Source: Microbulbifer sediminum
Lineage (GTDB): Bacteria; Pseudomonadota; Gammaproteobacteria; Pseudomonadales; Cellvibrionaceae
Direction: 5' to 3'
DNA length: 64,000 nucleotides
NCBI RefSeq assembly: GCF_021729035.1
Contig: NZ_JAJSAP010000002.1
Coordinates: forward strand, 62,001-126,000
Every line of letters begins with the position of its first letter. The first letter of the stretch is position 1. Of the stretch, positions 35,715 through 45,315 are shown in pieces. The notes under the pieces are model-generated. The model saw only the letters and a list, made by a program, of their open reading frames with translations. It had not been told where the DNA came from and did no database searches. The translations under genes were made by a program, and so were the position numbers.

Positions 35715-36842
35715 TTGGAATCTGTACAGTCTATGGTGATGACCTGGGTCGGGGATAACCGGTTCTGGATCGTTGTGATTTTCACGATCATCCTTTTGAC
35801 GGCGCTCGGTGCGTGGTTGTTCGGGCGCTTTACCCGGCGACTTGAAGTACGGGCGAAGCGGACGGTCAATGCCTGGGATGATGCGCTGGTAAAGGCATTA
35901 AATCCGCCCGGTGCCGTCTTGATCTGGCTGTTTGGCCTGACCATCGCGGCAGGCCGTGCCGGCAAGGCCACCGGAGCGGAGATCTTCTCTGTGGCGGCCA
36001 CTGTGCGTGAGATCGGGCTGATCCTGGTAATCACCTGGTTTGCCCTGCGTTTCGCACGCAGTGTGGAGCACAACCTGCGCGATCCCCGCTACATGGCCAA
36101 ACCCATGGATGCAACTACGGTGCGGGCCCTGGGGAAACTGGTCCGGGCATCCATTGTCATTACCTCCGCGATGGTGGTGATGCAGTTTCTCGGCTACAGC
36201 ATCAGCGGGGTACTGGCATTTGGCGGTATCGGCGGCCTGGCCGTGGGCTTTGCGGCCAAGGACCTCCTGGCTAACTTCTTCGGCGGGCTGATGGTCTACC
36301 TGGATCGGCCGTTCAAGGTGGGTGACTGGGTGCGCTCCCCGGACAAGGAAATCGAGGGTACTGTGGAGGATATCGGCTGGCGCCTTACCCGTATCCGCAC
36401 TTTCGACAAGCGCCCCCTCTATATACCCAACGCGGTGTTTAACCAGATCTCCGTGGAGAACCCCTCCCGGATGCACAACCGTCGGATCTTCGAGACCGTC
36501 GGGATCCGTTATGAGGATGCGCCACTGATGGCCGGGATTGTGGCCGATGTGAAGTCGATGCTGCAGGAGCATCCGGAGATAGACAACAACCAGACGTTGA
36601 TTGTGAACTTCAACACCTTTGCACCATCTTCGCTGGACTTCTTTATCTATACCTTCACGAAAACCACCGAGTGGGTTCGTTACCACGAGATCAAGCAGGA
36701 TGTACTGCTAAAGATCCTGGAAATCGTCGAAAAGCATGGTGCTTCTTGTGCATTCCCTACCTCCACCCTGCACGTGGCAGAGCTCCCGGCAGAGTTGCGC
36801 GCGCCCGGCTCGCTCGAGGCGCCGGGAGCGGGCCGGGGATAG
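35715..36842 (+). CDS. MscS-family mechanosensitive channel
   Basis: The start is a TTG with AGGAG 9 bases upstream. The 375-residue protein has membrane spans at about 18-37, 65-80, 98-116 and 143-160. The pore-lining region follows (LAFGGIGGLAVGFAAKDLLANFFGG split over 168-191, Gly/Ala-rich), then VYLDRPFKVGDWV and the cytoplasmic beta domain. Opens under membrane tension to release solutes in osmotic downshock. It has more spans than E. coli MscS (286 residues). Ends before a strong terminator. Confidence 0.9.
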   Translation: MESVQSMVMTWVGDNRFWIVVIFTIILLTALGAWLFGRFTRRLEVRAKRTVNAWDDALVKALNPPGAVLIWLFGLTIAAGRAGKATGAEIFSVAATVREIGLILVITWFALRFARSVEHNLRDPRYMAKPMDATTVRALGKLVRASIVITSAMVVMQFLGYSISGVLAFGGIGGLAVGFAAKDLLANFFGGLMVYLDRPFKVGDWVRSPDKEIEGTVEDIGWRLTRIRTFDKRPLYIPNAVFNQISVENPSRMHNRRIFETVGIRYEDAPLMAGIVADVKSMLQEHPEIDNNQTLIVNFNTFAPSSLDFFIYTFTKTTEWVRYHEIKQDVLLKILEIVEKHGASCAFPTSTLHVAELPAELRAPGSLEAPGAGRG

Positions 36843-36904
36843 CCCCGGGGGATCTCCCGAGGGGCGACCGGGAGGTGCGAGACAGGAAAAGCACGAATGT
36901 TCAG

Positions 36905-36930
36905 AAAAGGGGGCTTGCCCCCTTTTTTTT
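36905..36930 (+). terminator. Rho-independent terminator after the MscS gene
   Basis: AAAGGGGG and CCCCCTTT pair perfectly around a CTTG loop and run into eight T residues. It lies about 60 bases after the stop. Confidence 0.92.
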
Positions 36931-37140
36931 GTTCTTTTATTGCGCAGCTCACGAAATCTGTAGTAATTATTTCACGCTGAAACCTAGACACTGGCGCTGT
37001 TTTATCTAAGAATCAGGTAGCGTGTTCGTGGGGCGACCTACGGGGACGCATCGAGGTTCAGTGTGCCGAGGAGCGGCCGCTGCAATGGAGAGCCGTTCGC
37101 TGCATGTGGTGAGCGCAATAACAATAATGAGGTTGTCTTA

Positions 37141-37356
37141 ATGAGTGATCGCGTTACAGGTACCGTGAAGTGGTTTAATAACGCCCGGGGTTATGGCTTC
37201 ATCACCTGTGGAGAAGGTACGGAAGATATCTTTGTTCACTACCGCAGCATTCGCGGCGAGGGGTACAAGACTCTGAACGAAGGCCAGTCGGTCGAGTTCG
37301 AAATGCAAAAGGGTGACAAGGGACTGTTGGCGGAAGACGTTGTTCCGTGTGAGTAA
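37141..37356 (+). CDS. Cold-shock (CspA family) protein
   Basis: 71 residues forming one cold-shock domain with RNP1 GYGFIT (17-22) and RNP2 DIFVHY (29-34). Binds RNA or single-stranded DNA and acts as an RNA chaperone. The ATG at 37141 ([12 protein letters not shown]) has GAGG 8 bases upstream; an in-frame ATG at 37063 is in the leader. More than 200 bases separate it from the preceding terminator, leaving room for the long leader typical of csp genes. Confidence 0.93.
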   Translation: MSDRVTGTVKWFNNARGYGFITCGEGTEDIFVHYRSIRGEGYKTLNEGQSVEFEMQKGDKGLLAEDVVPCE

Positions 37357-37664
37357 GCCCGAACCTGTTGTCGATCTGGCCAGTCTGGGATGATGTAACC
37401 CGGGCCATATGTGGTCCGAAGGCATTGCCAGGACTGGCAGGTCGCTCTCCTTCTCTTTTAAACACGCCTCCCTGGCCATACCTGCCTCGCGCAAGCCGGC
37501 AGCAGGCCGTCCCACCTTGTGGCCAGTCCCAACGCTAGCCGTGAACCTTTCTTGATGCCTGATGCCTGATGCCTGATGCCTGATGCCTGATGCCGCACCG
37601 GGGCATTGCCGTCACGGTCCGCACCTGCCGGGATTCCATTCCCGGGAGAGCCTGGCGGCGTGGT
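37357..37664. other. 308-base gap with a heptamer repeat
   Basis: No gene is seen between the cold-shock gene and the convergent DUF819 gene. Apart from the TGATGCC repeat at 37553-37594 it holds nothing I can name. Confidence 0.5.
37553..37594. repeat. Six tandem copies of TGATGCC
   Basis: Six identical 7-bp units, head to tail, with no base change, between convergent genes. Confidence 0.97.
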
Positions 37665-38900
37665 TTATCCGGCTCCGATAACGCGCAACAGTTGCCCGCA
37701 GAACCAGGCGGCATAGGTGCCCAGCGCGTAGCCCATCACCGCCAGCAGCACGCCAACCGGCGCCAGGGAGGGGTGGAAGGCCGCGGCGACCACCGGCGCA
37801 GATGCGGCGCCACCCACGTTGGCCTGGCTGCCGACCGCCATGAAGAAGGTGGGAGCCTTGATCAGCTTGGCAACCAGCAACAGCAGGCCCGCGTGGACCG
37901 CCATCCAGATTGCCCCCAGAAGGAACAGTTCGGGGCTGTCGCGCAGCGCCGTGATATCCATGTGGGTGCCAATGGTGGCAACCAGGAAATAGATGAATAC
38001 CGAGCCCACCCGGGACGCTCCTGCGCCCTCGAGTTTCTTGGCCGGTGAAAAGGCCATGGCCACGCCCAGGGTAGTGGCAACGACGATCAGCCAGAAAAAC
38101 TTGCTGGTAAAACTGAACCTGGCCAGCTCTGGTGCATTGGCCTGGAACCACGGCGCCAGGGTGTCAGCAAAAGCGTGGGCTACGGCTGTAATGCCGAAGC
38201 CCACCGCTGCGATCAGCATCAGGTCCGGCAGGCTGGGAATCCGGGAGTGCTTTTTCTGGATCGTCTCGACCTTTTCACGCAGTTCCGTGATCGCCGTCGT
38301 GTCGGCCCCGCGGCGCGCGTCCAGCTGCTTGGCGTTACCGGCCATGATCAGCAGGGCTGCCATCCAGATGTTGGCAATGATCACATCAACAGCCACCATC
38401 GCCGAGAAGACCTGGTCGCCAACGGAGAAAATCTCTTTCATAGCGGTCTGGTTGGCGCCGCCGCCGATCCAGCTGCCGGCCACGGTTGTCATGCCCCGCC
38501 AGACAGCCTCGGGGCCGCTGACGCCAAGCAGGTCCGGGTCGAGTTGCGCCATGATCATCAGCGCCAGAGGGCCGCCAATGACAATCCCCAGCGTGCCGGT
38601 GAGGAACATAATCAGCGCCTTGGGGCCAAGGCTGACGATGCCCTTCAGGTCAATGCTGAGTGTCAGCAGCACCAGGCTCGCCGGCAACAGGAAGCGTGAG
38701 GCCACGTAGTAGAGCTGGGACGCCTCGGCGTCGATGATGCCAAAAGTGGTCAACAGGGAAGGCAGGAAATAGCACAGCAGCAGAGCCGGCACGAAGCGAT
38801 AGAACCGTTTCCAGAAGCGGTGTTCGCTGCCAGCTGTATAAAAGACAAAACCGAGGATCGCGGCCAGCATGCCGAGAATGATCGCGTCGTTGGTAATCAT
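37665..38900 (-). CDS. DUF819 family integral membrane protein
   Basis: A 411-residue protein with about ten membrane spans. The regions GSWIGGGANQTAMKEIF and SQANVGGAASAPVVAAAFHP are typical of DUF819 (YjcL-like) proteins, with two similar Gly/Ala-rich loops suggesting an internally duplicated transporter fold. Substrate unknown. It stands alone. Confidence 0.85.
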   Translation of the reverse strand: MITNDAIILGMLAAILGFVFYTAGSEHRFWKRFYRFVPALLLCYFLPSLLTTFGIIDAEASQLYYVASRFLLPASLVLLTLSIDLKGIVSLGPKALIMFLTGTLGIVIGGPLALMIMAQLDPDLLGVSGPEAVWRGMTTVAGSWIGGGANQTAMKEIFSVGDQVFSAMVAVDVIIANIWMAALLIMAGNAKQLDARRGADTTAITELREKVETIQKKHSRIPSLPDLMLIAAVGFGITAVAHAFADTLAPWFQANAPELARFSFTSKFFWLIVVATTLGVAMAFSPAKKLEGAGASRVGSVFIYFLVATIGTHMDITALRDSPELFLLGAIWMAVHAGLLLLVAKLIKAPTFFMAVGSQANVGGAASAPVVAAAFHPSLAPVGVLLAVMGYALGTYAAWFCGQLLRVIGAG

Positions 38901-38963
38901 GGCTACCCGTTCGAGGTCTGTGGATTGGTTTTATTCGTTTATGGTGCGGGCGGCAGGCCCGCT

Positions 38964-39692
38964 TCAGCCAGATTCCCCTGGCTTTTCCACCTTGCGTACC
39001 TGGATCAGTACACCGAAAAGGGGGTGGTCGAGGTAATGCAGCTCGCCGCTACGCATACGCCGTTCCTGTTGCAGCTGTGCCACGTGCGCGGCGTAAACCG
39101 GAGCATCGGCCCGTAGCCGCATGGCTCCGGAAGTGCCGGCGGGGCCGGCGGAGAGCTCCAGCGGCTCATCGTCCTGCTGGCGGGAAGGGGTGGGCAGCAG
39201 AATGCCGCGCCCGTCCATCGCCGGGCTGGCGAATTCACTCATCCACAGGTTGGTGCTGAGGTGGAGGTAGCGCGATACGCTGACCTTGATGGTCCCCTCC
39301 AGCTCACTATGGCGACCATTTGTTTCCCCGCCGGACACCAGGATTGAGGGAGCCCTGCGCTTTTGCCAGAGCCGTTGCTGCCAGGCCTTGTGGAACAGGA
39401 CCCGGTAACTGCTGGAGCGCTTGAGGGCGGCGGCCTTGTTGTCGAGCTGGGTGGGCACCTGGTCGAGCAGGGGGGCACCATCGTCACCGGTGCTGGAGAA
39501 GTCGATCCAGCGACCCGGGTAAGACAGGCGTGGTGCGGCCGGCCAGTCCTCGCGGGCGCCGTCCATGCCTGCTGTGCGGCTGAAGACGATCATCTCTATT
39601 TCGAAGGTAGTGCCGGCATAACTGGCGGCCTGGGTGCTGGTAGCGCTCAGGACCATGAGCAGGGCGCTACACAGTTTTAAGAATCGGGTCAT
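38964..39692 (-). CDS. CsiV family exported protein
   Basis: I start at the ATG at 39692 because it opens a signal peptide (MTRFLKLCSALLMVLSATSTQA); the open frame runs upstream to 39764. The 242-residue product contains IEMIVFSR near the N-terminus and LDHPLFGVLIQVRKVE at the end, the CsiV pattern. CsiV was described in Acinetobacter/Pseudomonas relatives as a peptidoglycan-associated septal protein. It lies beside mfd, as in Pseudomonas. Confidence 0.78.
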   Translation of the reverse strand: MTRFLKLCSALLMVLSATSTQAASYAGTTFEIEMIVFSRTAGMDGAREDWPAAPRLSYPGRWIDFSSTGDDGAPLLDQVPTQLDNKAAALKRSSSYRVLFHKAWQQRLWQKRRAPSILVSGGETNGRHSELEGTIKVSVSRYLHLSTNLWMSEFASPAMDGRGILLPTPSRQQDDEPLELSAGPAGTSGAMRLRADAPVYAAHVAQLQQERRMRSGELHYLDHPLFGVLIQVRKVEKPGESG

Positions 39693-39760
39693 GTTGATAC
39701 CGCTTGCTTTGTTATGTTCGCTCCCCGGCGTCGCAGCTCGGCGCCGGGAGCCACAGTCTA

Positions 39761-42700
39761 TCATTGCGCCAGTTGCTCCAACACTCCTGCAACCTGATTC
39801 AGGCGCATGTCCGGGCCCTCTTCATCAAGGGCGAAGCTCAATTGGTTGGCGCCCTGAAGCTGATAGCGGCCGGGCTGGGTCTGGACCAGTTTCACCAGTG
39901 TGAGTGGGTCCACGGCAGTTTCCTCCGAGAATTCGATGCGGCCCCGTGCGGCCGAGGCCTCCAGCTTGCGGATACCCATCTGCTCGGCGCGCAGCTTGAT
40001 TTCGGTGGTGCGGAACAGGTGCTTGACCGGCTCTGGCAGCAGGCCGAAGCGGTCGATCATCTCCACTTGCAGCTCTTTCAGTTCCTGGGTGTCCCCGGCG
40101 TTGGCGATACGCTTGTACATCATCAGCCTGCCGTGCACGTCCGGCAGGTAGTCTTCCGGAATCAGGGCCGGTACGCGCAGGTTGACGTCGACCGCAGGTG
40201 ATTCCAGTGGTTCATCAATATTCGGGGTACGCCCCTCCCGGATTGCTTTCACCGCCTGGTCGAGCATCTCCATGTAGAGCGTGAAGCCGACACTCTGGAT
40301 CTGGCCGCTCTGTTCCTCGCCGAGTAGTTCACCGGCGCCGCGGATCTCCAGGTCATGGGTGGCCAGGGTGAATCCAGCTCCCAGGTCCTGGGCCTCGCTG
40401 ATGGCCTCCAGGCGCTTGACCGCATCCGCCGTCATCGAGCGCTTGTGCGGTGTCAGCAGGTAGGCATAGGCCTGGTGGTGCGACCGGCCCACACGGCCGC
40501 GCAGCTGGTGCAGCTGGGCCAGGCCGAATTTGTCGGCCCGTTCGATCAGGATGGTGTTGGCACTGGGTACATCGATGCCGGTCTCGATAATGGTGGTGCA
40601 TACGAGGACGTTGAAGCGCTTGTGGTAGAAGTCGCTCATCACCTGCTCCAGCTCGCGTTCGCGCATCTGGCCGTGGCCGATGCCGATGCGCGCCTCGGGG
40701 ACCAGTGCCTCCAGTTCCCGGGTAATACGCTCGATGCTCTTGACCTCGTTGTGGAGGAAGTACACCTGCCCGCCGCGCAGAATCTCCCGCAGAATCGCTT
40801 CCTTGATCAGGGCTTCGTCCCGCTCACGTACAAAAGTCTTCACCGACAGCCGCCGCGCCGGCGGCGTGGCGATCACCGACAGGTCGCGAATCCCGGCCAT
40901 GGCCATATTGAGAGTGCGCGGAATCGGTGTGGCGGTCAGTGTGAGGATGTCCACCTCGGCCCGCAGGCTTTTCAGCCGCTCCTTCTGGCGCACTCCGAAG
41001 CGGTGTTCCTCGTCAATGATCAGCAGGCCCAGGTTCTTGAAGTCCAGCTCGCTCTGCAGCAGCTTGTGGGTGCCGACCAGGATATCGACCTTGCCGCTCG
41101 CGACCCGGTCCTTGACGCCCTCAATCTCCTTGCCGCTGCGAAAGCGCGATATGACTTCGATATTGACTGGCCAGTCGGCGAAGCGGTCCTGGAAGGACTG
41201 GAAATGCTGCTGGGCCAGCAGGGTGGTCGGTACCAGCATGGCGACTTGTTTACCTGCATGGGCGGCTACAAATGCGGCGCGCATGGCCACCTCGGTCTTA
41301 CCGAAGCCCACATCGCCGCAGACCAGCCGGTCCATGGGCTTGTCTGACAGCATGTCGGCCACTACCGCCTCAATGGCCTGCTGTTGGTCCGGAGTCTCCT
41401 CAAACGGGAAGCCCGCGGTGAACTCCCGGTAGGACAGCCCCGGGTCGGCAAAAGCGTGGCCCACCCGGGCCTCGCGCCGGGCATAAATGTCGAGCAGCTC
41501 GGCCGCGGCATCGCGGACTTTTTCTGCCGCCTTGCGCTTGGCCTTCTGCCACTGTTCGCTACCGAGCTTGTGCTGTGGTGCCAGCGCTTCGTCCGCACCG
41601 GAATAGCGGCTGATCAGGTGCAGGCTGGCCACCGGGACGTAAAGCTTGGCCTCGTCGGCATATTCCAGGGTCAGGAATTCCGCCGGCTGGCCATCGATTT
41701 CCAGGTGCTGAAGGCCGCGGTAGCGGCCGACACCGTGATCGATATGCACAACCGGTGCACCAATGCGCAGCTCGGCCAGGTTGCGGACCGCGTTCTCGGC
41801 GTCATCCTTGGCCTTCTTGCGGCGACGTTGCTGCAATACCCGCTCGCCGAACAGTTGTGGCTCCGCGATTACGTTGATCGCGGGATCCCGCAGGCTCATC
41901 CCCTGGTCGATCGGGGCGATGGTCATGCCGTGCGTCTCATCGCTGGCCAGGAATTCAGACCAGGAGTCAAACTGCACCGGCTTCAGGCGGATTCCGTCCA
42001 GGAGTTCCAGCAGGGACTCGCGCCGCCCACTGCTCTCAGCGCAGAACAGGACCCGGCCGTTGTACTCCATCAGGTAGCTTTCCAGCGCGGCAAGGGGGTT
42101 TTCGGCCTTGCCGTCAACCGGCAGGCTGGGCGGGGTGGCTGTAGGGAAGTTGTGGTTGCCCTCAGCCTCCGGCAGCTCTCCGTCGGAGAAGGTGGCGCGC
42201 TTCATCTTTTTCAGGGCGCCGTTGAACTCGTTGATCTCCAGCAGGATCTGCCCGGGCGCCAGGATCGGCCGGGTCAGGTCGCCGCGCCGGCTCTCGTAGC
42301 GATTGCTGACTTCCCGCCAGAAGTTTTCCAGTGGTTCCTGGATGTCTCCCTGGAGGAATGCGGTGCTTTCTTCTGGCAGGTAATCAAAGAGGCTGTCACA
42401 GCGCTCAAAGAACAGCGGCAAATAATACTCGATGCCGGCCGGGGCAATGCCTGAGCTGATGTCCTGGTAGATGGAAACCTGGCTGGGGTCGCAGTCGAAC
42501 TGTTCATGCCAGTTTTGCAGGAAGCCGTTGAGTGCGGCCTTGTGCAGGGGAAATTCGCGCGCGGGCAGGAGGTCCACGGTGTCGACGCGGTCCACCGTGC
42601 GCTGGGTCTCGGGGTCGAAGGTGCGCAGGCTCTCGATTTCGTCGTCGAACAGGTCGATACGGAAGGGCAGGTCGCTGCCCATTGGGAAGATATCCATCAG

Positions 42701-43216
42701 GGAGCCCCGCACGGCGAACTCGCCGTGCTCGTATACCGTGTCCACGCAGTGGTAGCCGGCCTGCTCCAGCAGGCGCCTCTGGCTGTTCAGGTCGAATCGC
42801 TGGCCCTCCTGCAGCATCAGTGCGTTGCCGGCGACATAGTCGCGGGGAGGCAGCCGGTGCATCAGGGTGCTGACCGGTACGATGACGATGCCGGAGCCCA
42901 TCTGAGGCAATCGATATAGAGTGGCCAGGCGGTCGGAGATGATGTCCTGATGGGGGGAGAAGGTGTCGTACGGGAGGATCTCCCAGTCGGGGAAATGAAT
43001 GATCTCCGTCGGCAATCCCCTGTTAAAAAATTTCAGCTGGGCCTCCAGCCGCTGCGCTTCCAGGCTGTCGCGGGCCACCAACAGGGTGGGGCAATCGCTG
43101 CGCCGCGCGGCGTTCAGGATCGCCAGCGAGGCCGCCGCGCCGTGCAAGCCGCCCCAGAACTGGCGGTCGTTTCCGGAGCGGAATGGCGGGGGCGAGAGGG
43201 GCTGCAAATCTTTCAT
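39761..43216 (-). CDS. mfd: Transcription-repair coupling factor Mfd
   Basis: 1151 residues. An N-terminal UvrB-like module, an RNA polymerase-interacting domain with VVHIDHGVGRYRGL (about residue 490), and a RecG-like motor with Walker A GDVGFGKTEVA (about 635) and DEEHRFG. The TRCF domain closes the protein. It releases stalled RNA polymerase at DNA damage and recruits UvrA. AAGGA precedes the ATG. Downstream, the csiV gene follows on the same strand. Confidence 0.97.
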   Translation of the reverse strand: MKDLQPLSPPPFRSGNDRQFWGGLHGAAASLAILNAARRSDCPTLLVARDSLEAQRLEAQLKFFNRGLPTEIIHFPDWEILPYDTFSPHQDIISDRLATLYRLPQMGSGIVIVPVSTLMHRLPPRDYVAGNALMLQEGQRFDLNSQRRLLEQAGYHCVDTVYEHGEFAVRGSLMDIFPMGSDLPFRIDLFDDEIESLRTFDPETQRTVDRVDTVDLLPAREFPLHKAALNGFLQNWHEQFDCDPSQVSIYQDISSGIAPAGIEYYLPLFFERCDSLFDYLPEESTAFLQGDIQEPLENFWREVSNRYESRRGDLTRPILAPGQILLEINEFNGALKKMKRATFSDGELPEAEGNHNFPTATPPSLPVDGKAENPLAALESYLMEYNGRVLFCAESSGRRESLLELLDGIRLKPVQFDSWSEFLASDETHGMTIAPIDQGMSLRDPAINVIAEPQLFGERVLQQRRRKKAKDDAENAVRNLAELRIGAPVVHIDHGVGRYRGLQHLEIDGQPAEFLTLEYADEAKLYVPVASLHLISRYSGADEALAPQHKLGSEQWQKAKRKAAEKVRDAAAELLDIYARREARVGHAFADPGLSYREFTAGFPFEETPDQQQAIEAVVADMLSDKPMDRLVCGDVGFGKTEVAMRAAFVAAHAGKQVAMLVPTTLLAQQHFQSFQDRFADWPVNIEVISRFRSGKEIEGVKDRVASGKVDILVGTHKLLQSELDFKNLGLLIIDEEHRFGVRQKERLKSLRAEVDILTLTATPIPRTLNMAMAGIRDLSVIATPPARRLSVKTFVRERDEALIKEAILREILRGGQVYFLHNEVKSIERITRELEALVPEARIGIGHGQMRERELEQVMSDFYHKRFNVLVCTTIIETGIDVPSANTILIERADKFGLAQLHQLRGRVGRSHHQAYAYLLTPHKRSMTADAVKRLEAISEAQDLGAGFTLATHDLEIRGAGELLGEEQSGQIQSVGFTLYMEMLDQAVKAIREGRTPNIDEPLESPAVDVNLRVPALIPEDYLPDVHGRLMMYKRIANAGDTQELKELQVEMIDRFGLLPEPVKHLFRTTEIKLRAEQMGIRKLEASAARGRIEFSEETAVDPLTLVKLVQTQPGRYQLQGANQLSFALDEEGPDMRLNQVAGVLEQLAQ

Positions 43217-43382
43217 CTTTCCTTATAAATCCACGCTTTCAGGCGGGCCTCGGCCCGGGCGGTAGCTATTGTAACTGCGAACCGGTTGCGGTGCAGGCCG
43301 GGTCATGCCGGTGGTGCCATCGAGGGCTTCGCCGGTGGTGCGCGAACCCATTCCAGGCTCGCGGATTCTTTGGGAGTGAACT

Positions 43383-43397
43383 GGTAGTTTTACTACA
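43383..43397. promoter_or_regulatory. Possible HexR operator upstream of gap
   Basis: GGTAGTTTTACTACA matches a TGTARTNNNAYTACA pattern recalled for gammaproteobacterial HexR at all but the first position. HexR controls glucose-catabolism genes including gap. Confidence 0.45.
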
Positions 43398-43421
43398 ATT
43401 TTTTGGTGTTTTTTTGCCCGG

Positions 43422-43450
43422 TTGCGCCCCTCTCGGCATATCCTGATAAT
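43422..43450 (+). promoter_or_regulatory. Likely gap promoter
   Basis: TTGCGC (43422-43427), 17 bases, GATAAT (43445-43450). The start codon is about 79 bases on. Confidence 0.55.
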
Positions 43451-43528
43451 GCGCAGCCACGCGGCCCCGGGAGCCTTTTCCGGCCGCGATTTGCCTGCCT
43501 ACACAACTGATTGCAGAGGTGTCTGATA

Positions 43529-44986
43529 GTGACTCAGAAGCGACCCAAGCCCGCGGATTTTTTCAAGGACTGGAAAGAGCGCGAAGCGCTGGCTGAATCC
43601 ATGATCCCGATGATCGGCAAGCTCAACCGAGAGCGTAACGCCGGCATCTACATGTACGGCCGCAACCTGGTAAACCGCTCCGTGTTGAGCATCATGAAGG
43701 CACACCGCTTTGTGCGGCAGGTGGAGGGTAATGAACTCTCCGAGTGGGAAACCTACCCGGTGCTGGAAGCCATTACCAAGCTGGACCTGGGCCCGGTACA
43801 TATTGACCTGGGCACATTGACCAACAAGTACATGCGCGATGACCGCGGCATGTCCGTGGACGAGTTTGTGCGCGCGGAGCTGGCCGGTGCCGAGGGTGCC
43901 GGCAAGCCTATCCCGGAACCGCGGGATGTGGTGATTTATGGTTTCGGGCGTATCGGGCGCCTGGTGGCGCGCCTGCTGATCGAGAAGGCGGGTAGTGGCG
44001 ACGTGCTGCGCCTGCGCGCCATCGTGCTGCGCAAGGGCAATGCGGACAACGACCTGGTCAAGCGCGCCTCGCTGCTGCGTCGCGACTCTGTACACGGCGC
44101 CTTCAAGGGCACCATCCGTGTGGATGAGGAGACCAGCTCGCTGATCTGTAACGGCAACGAGATCAAGGTGATCTATGCCAACTCCCCGCAGGAGGTCGAT
44201 TACACCGCACACGGCATCCACGACGCCATCGTAGTGGACTCCACCGGTGTGTGGCGCGACGAGGCGGGCCTGAGCCAGCACCTGGAGAGCCCCGGCGCTT
44301 CCAAGGTGATCCTCACGGCGCCCGGCAAGGGCGACATCAAGAACATCGTTTACGGCATCAACAATGATGACATCAAGGACGATGACAAGATCATCTCGGC
44401 CGCCTCCTGTACCACCAATGCGATTGTGCCGGTCCTGAAGGCGATGATGGATGGCTTTGGCGTCGAGCACGGCCACGTGGAAACCGTGCATGCCTACACC
44501 AATGACCAGAACCTGATCGACAACTATCACAAGGGTGAGCGTCGCGGTCGTGCCGCCGCACTGAACATGGTGCTGACCGAGACCGGTGCCGCCAAGGCGG
44601 TGGCCAAGGCGCTGCCGGAGCTGAAGGGCAAGCTGACCGGTAATGCCATCCGGGTCCCGACCCCCAACGTGTCCATGGCGATCCTCAACCTGCGCCTCGG
44701 TAAAAGCACCACCAAGGAAGAGCTCAACGAGTACGTCCGCGAAGTGGCCCTGCACTCGCCGCTGCGCCAGCAGATCGATTACACCAACAGCCCGGAAGTG
44801 GTTTCCTGTGACTTCGTGGGGTCCCGCCGCGCCTGCGTGTTCGACTCGAATGCGACCATTGTCGAGGATGACAATGCGGTGCTCTACTGCTGGTACGACA
44901 ACGAGTTCGGCTACAGCTGCCAGGTGGTGCGTTGCCTGGAGGATATGGCCGGCGTTCGGTACAAGTTGTTCCCGAAGCGCGACTGA
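43529..44986 (+). CDS. gap: Glyceraldehyde-3-phosphate dehydrogenase with N-terminal extension
   Basis: Catalyses G3P + Pi + NAD(P)+ to 1,3-bisphosphoglycerate. 485 residues from a GTG with AGAGG 8 bases upstream. An extra N-terminal domain (about 130 residues, with LAESMIPMIGKL and GRNLVNRSVLSIMKAHRF) precedes the Rossmann motif YGFGRIGR near residue 138 and the catalytic Cys near 293 (SAASCTTNAIVP). This long form is also the common gap of Pseudomonas, next to mfd. Cofactor preference cannot be read. Confidence 0.93.
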   Translation: MTQKRPKPADFFKDWKEREALAESMIPMIGKLNRERNAGIYMYGRNLVNRSVLSIMKAHRFVRQVEGNELSEWETYPVLEAITKLDLGPVHIDLGTLTNKYMRDDRGMSVDEFVRAELAGAEGAGKPIPEPRDVVIYGFGRIGRLVARLLIEKAGSGDVLRLRAIVLRKGNADNDLVKRASLLRRDSVHGAFKGTIRVDEETSSLICNGNEIKVIYANSPQEVDYTAHGIHDAIVVDSTGVWRDEAGLSQHLESPGASKVILTAPGKGDIKNIVYGINNDDIKDDDKIISAASCTTNAIVPVLKAMMDGFGVEHGHVETVHAYTNDQNLIDNYHKGERRGRAAALNMVLTETGAAKAVAKALPELKGKLTGNAIRVPTPNVSMAILNLRLGKSTTKEELNEYVREVALHSPLRQQIDYTNSPEVVSCDFVGSRRACVFDSNATIVEDDNAVLYCWYDNEFGYSCQVVRCLEDMAGVRYKLFPKRD

Positions 44987-44996
44987 TGTTCGTGTC

Positions 44997-45040
44997 CCGG
45001 CGGTCATTGTGACCGCCGGCCCTGCCGGCGTCATGCCGGC
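44997..45040 (+). terminator. Double hairpin after gap
   Basis: CCGGCGGTCA/TGACCGCCGG pair perfectly (10 bp, 3-base loop, 44997-45019), then GCCGGC/GCCGGC at 45024-45040. No T tract directly follows, so it may stabilise the mRNA end rather than terminate. Confidence 0.45.
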
Positions 45041-45163
45041 GGGGCCGATTTTCCGGGCTTCCCCCGCGATTCCTCATCTCAAATCCTTGTTTTTCCAGCA
45101 AAATTTTCCCTCTGATTGGTCATTTCGGCCGCTTCTGCTCTGGTAAAGCAACGGGCCCATCTT

Positions 45164-45169
45164 TATAAT
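45164..45169 (+). promoter_or_regulatory. Possible nqr promoter -10 element
   Basis: Perfect TATAAT about 185 bases before nqrA. The region 17-18 bases upstream (CTGGTA/TGGTAA) is a poor -35. Confidence 0.45.
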
Positions 45170-45268
45170 GCGCGCGATTTTAGTGGGGCCACCGTGCGCC
45201 GAGATTGTTCCTCCCGCCCGGCCAACGGGTGACAGCGGTTTAAGTCCTCGCAGAGCGTGAATTCCTGG

Positions 45269-45315
45269 ATGCAGCCCCGGGCTTCCGGCAGGTGCCGGAG
45301 GTTTGGTCGCTGCAT
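45269..45315 (+). promoter_or_regulatory. Structured leader upstream of nqrA
   Basis: Outer arms ATGCAGC (45269-45275) and GCTGCAT (45309-45315) enclose an inner 7-bp stem TCCGGCA/TGCCGGA (45284-45299), extendable by two pairs (one G-T). It ends about 40 bases before the nqrA ATG. Confidence 0.4.

Larger units (their letters stand above)
43217..43528. other. Divergent intergenic region mfd/gap
   Basis: 312 bases holding the gap promoter and a HexR-like palindrome (both listed). The mfd promoter must also lie here, but no clear minus-strand -35/-10 was identified. Confidence 0.5.

Noticed and set aside
37553-37594. CRISPR array
   Set aside because: Units are 7 bp with no spacers.
43499-45034. 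511-codon minus-strand open frame
   Set aside because: Antisense to gap, with no recognisable protein features.
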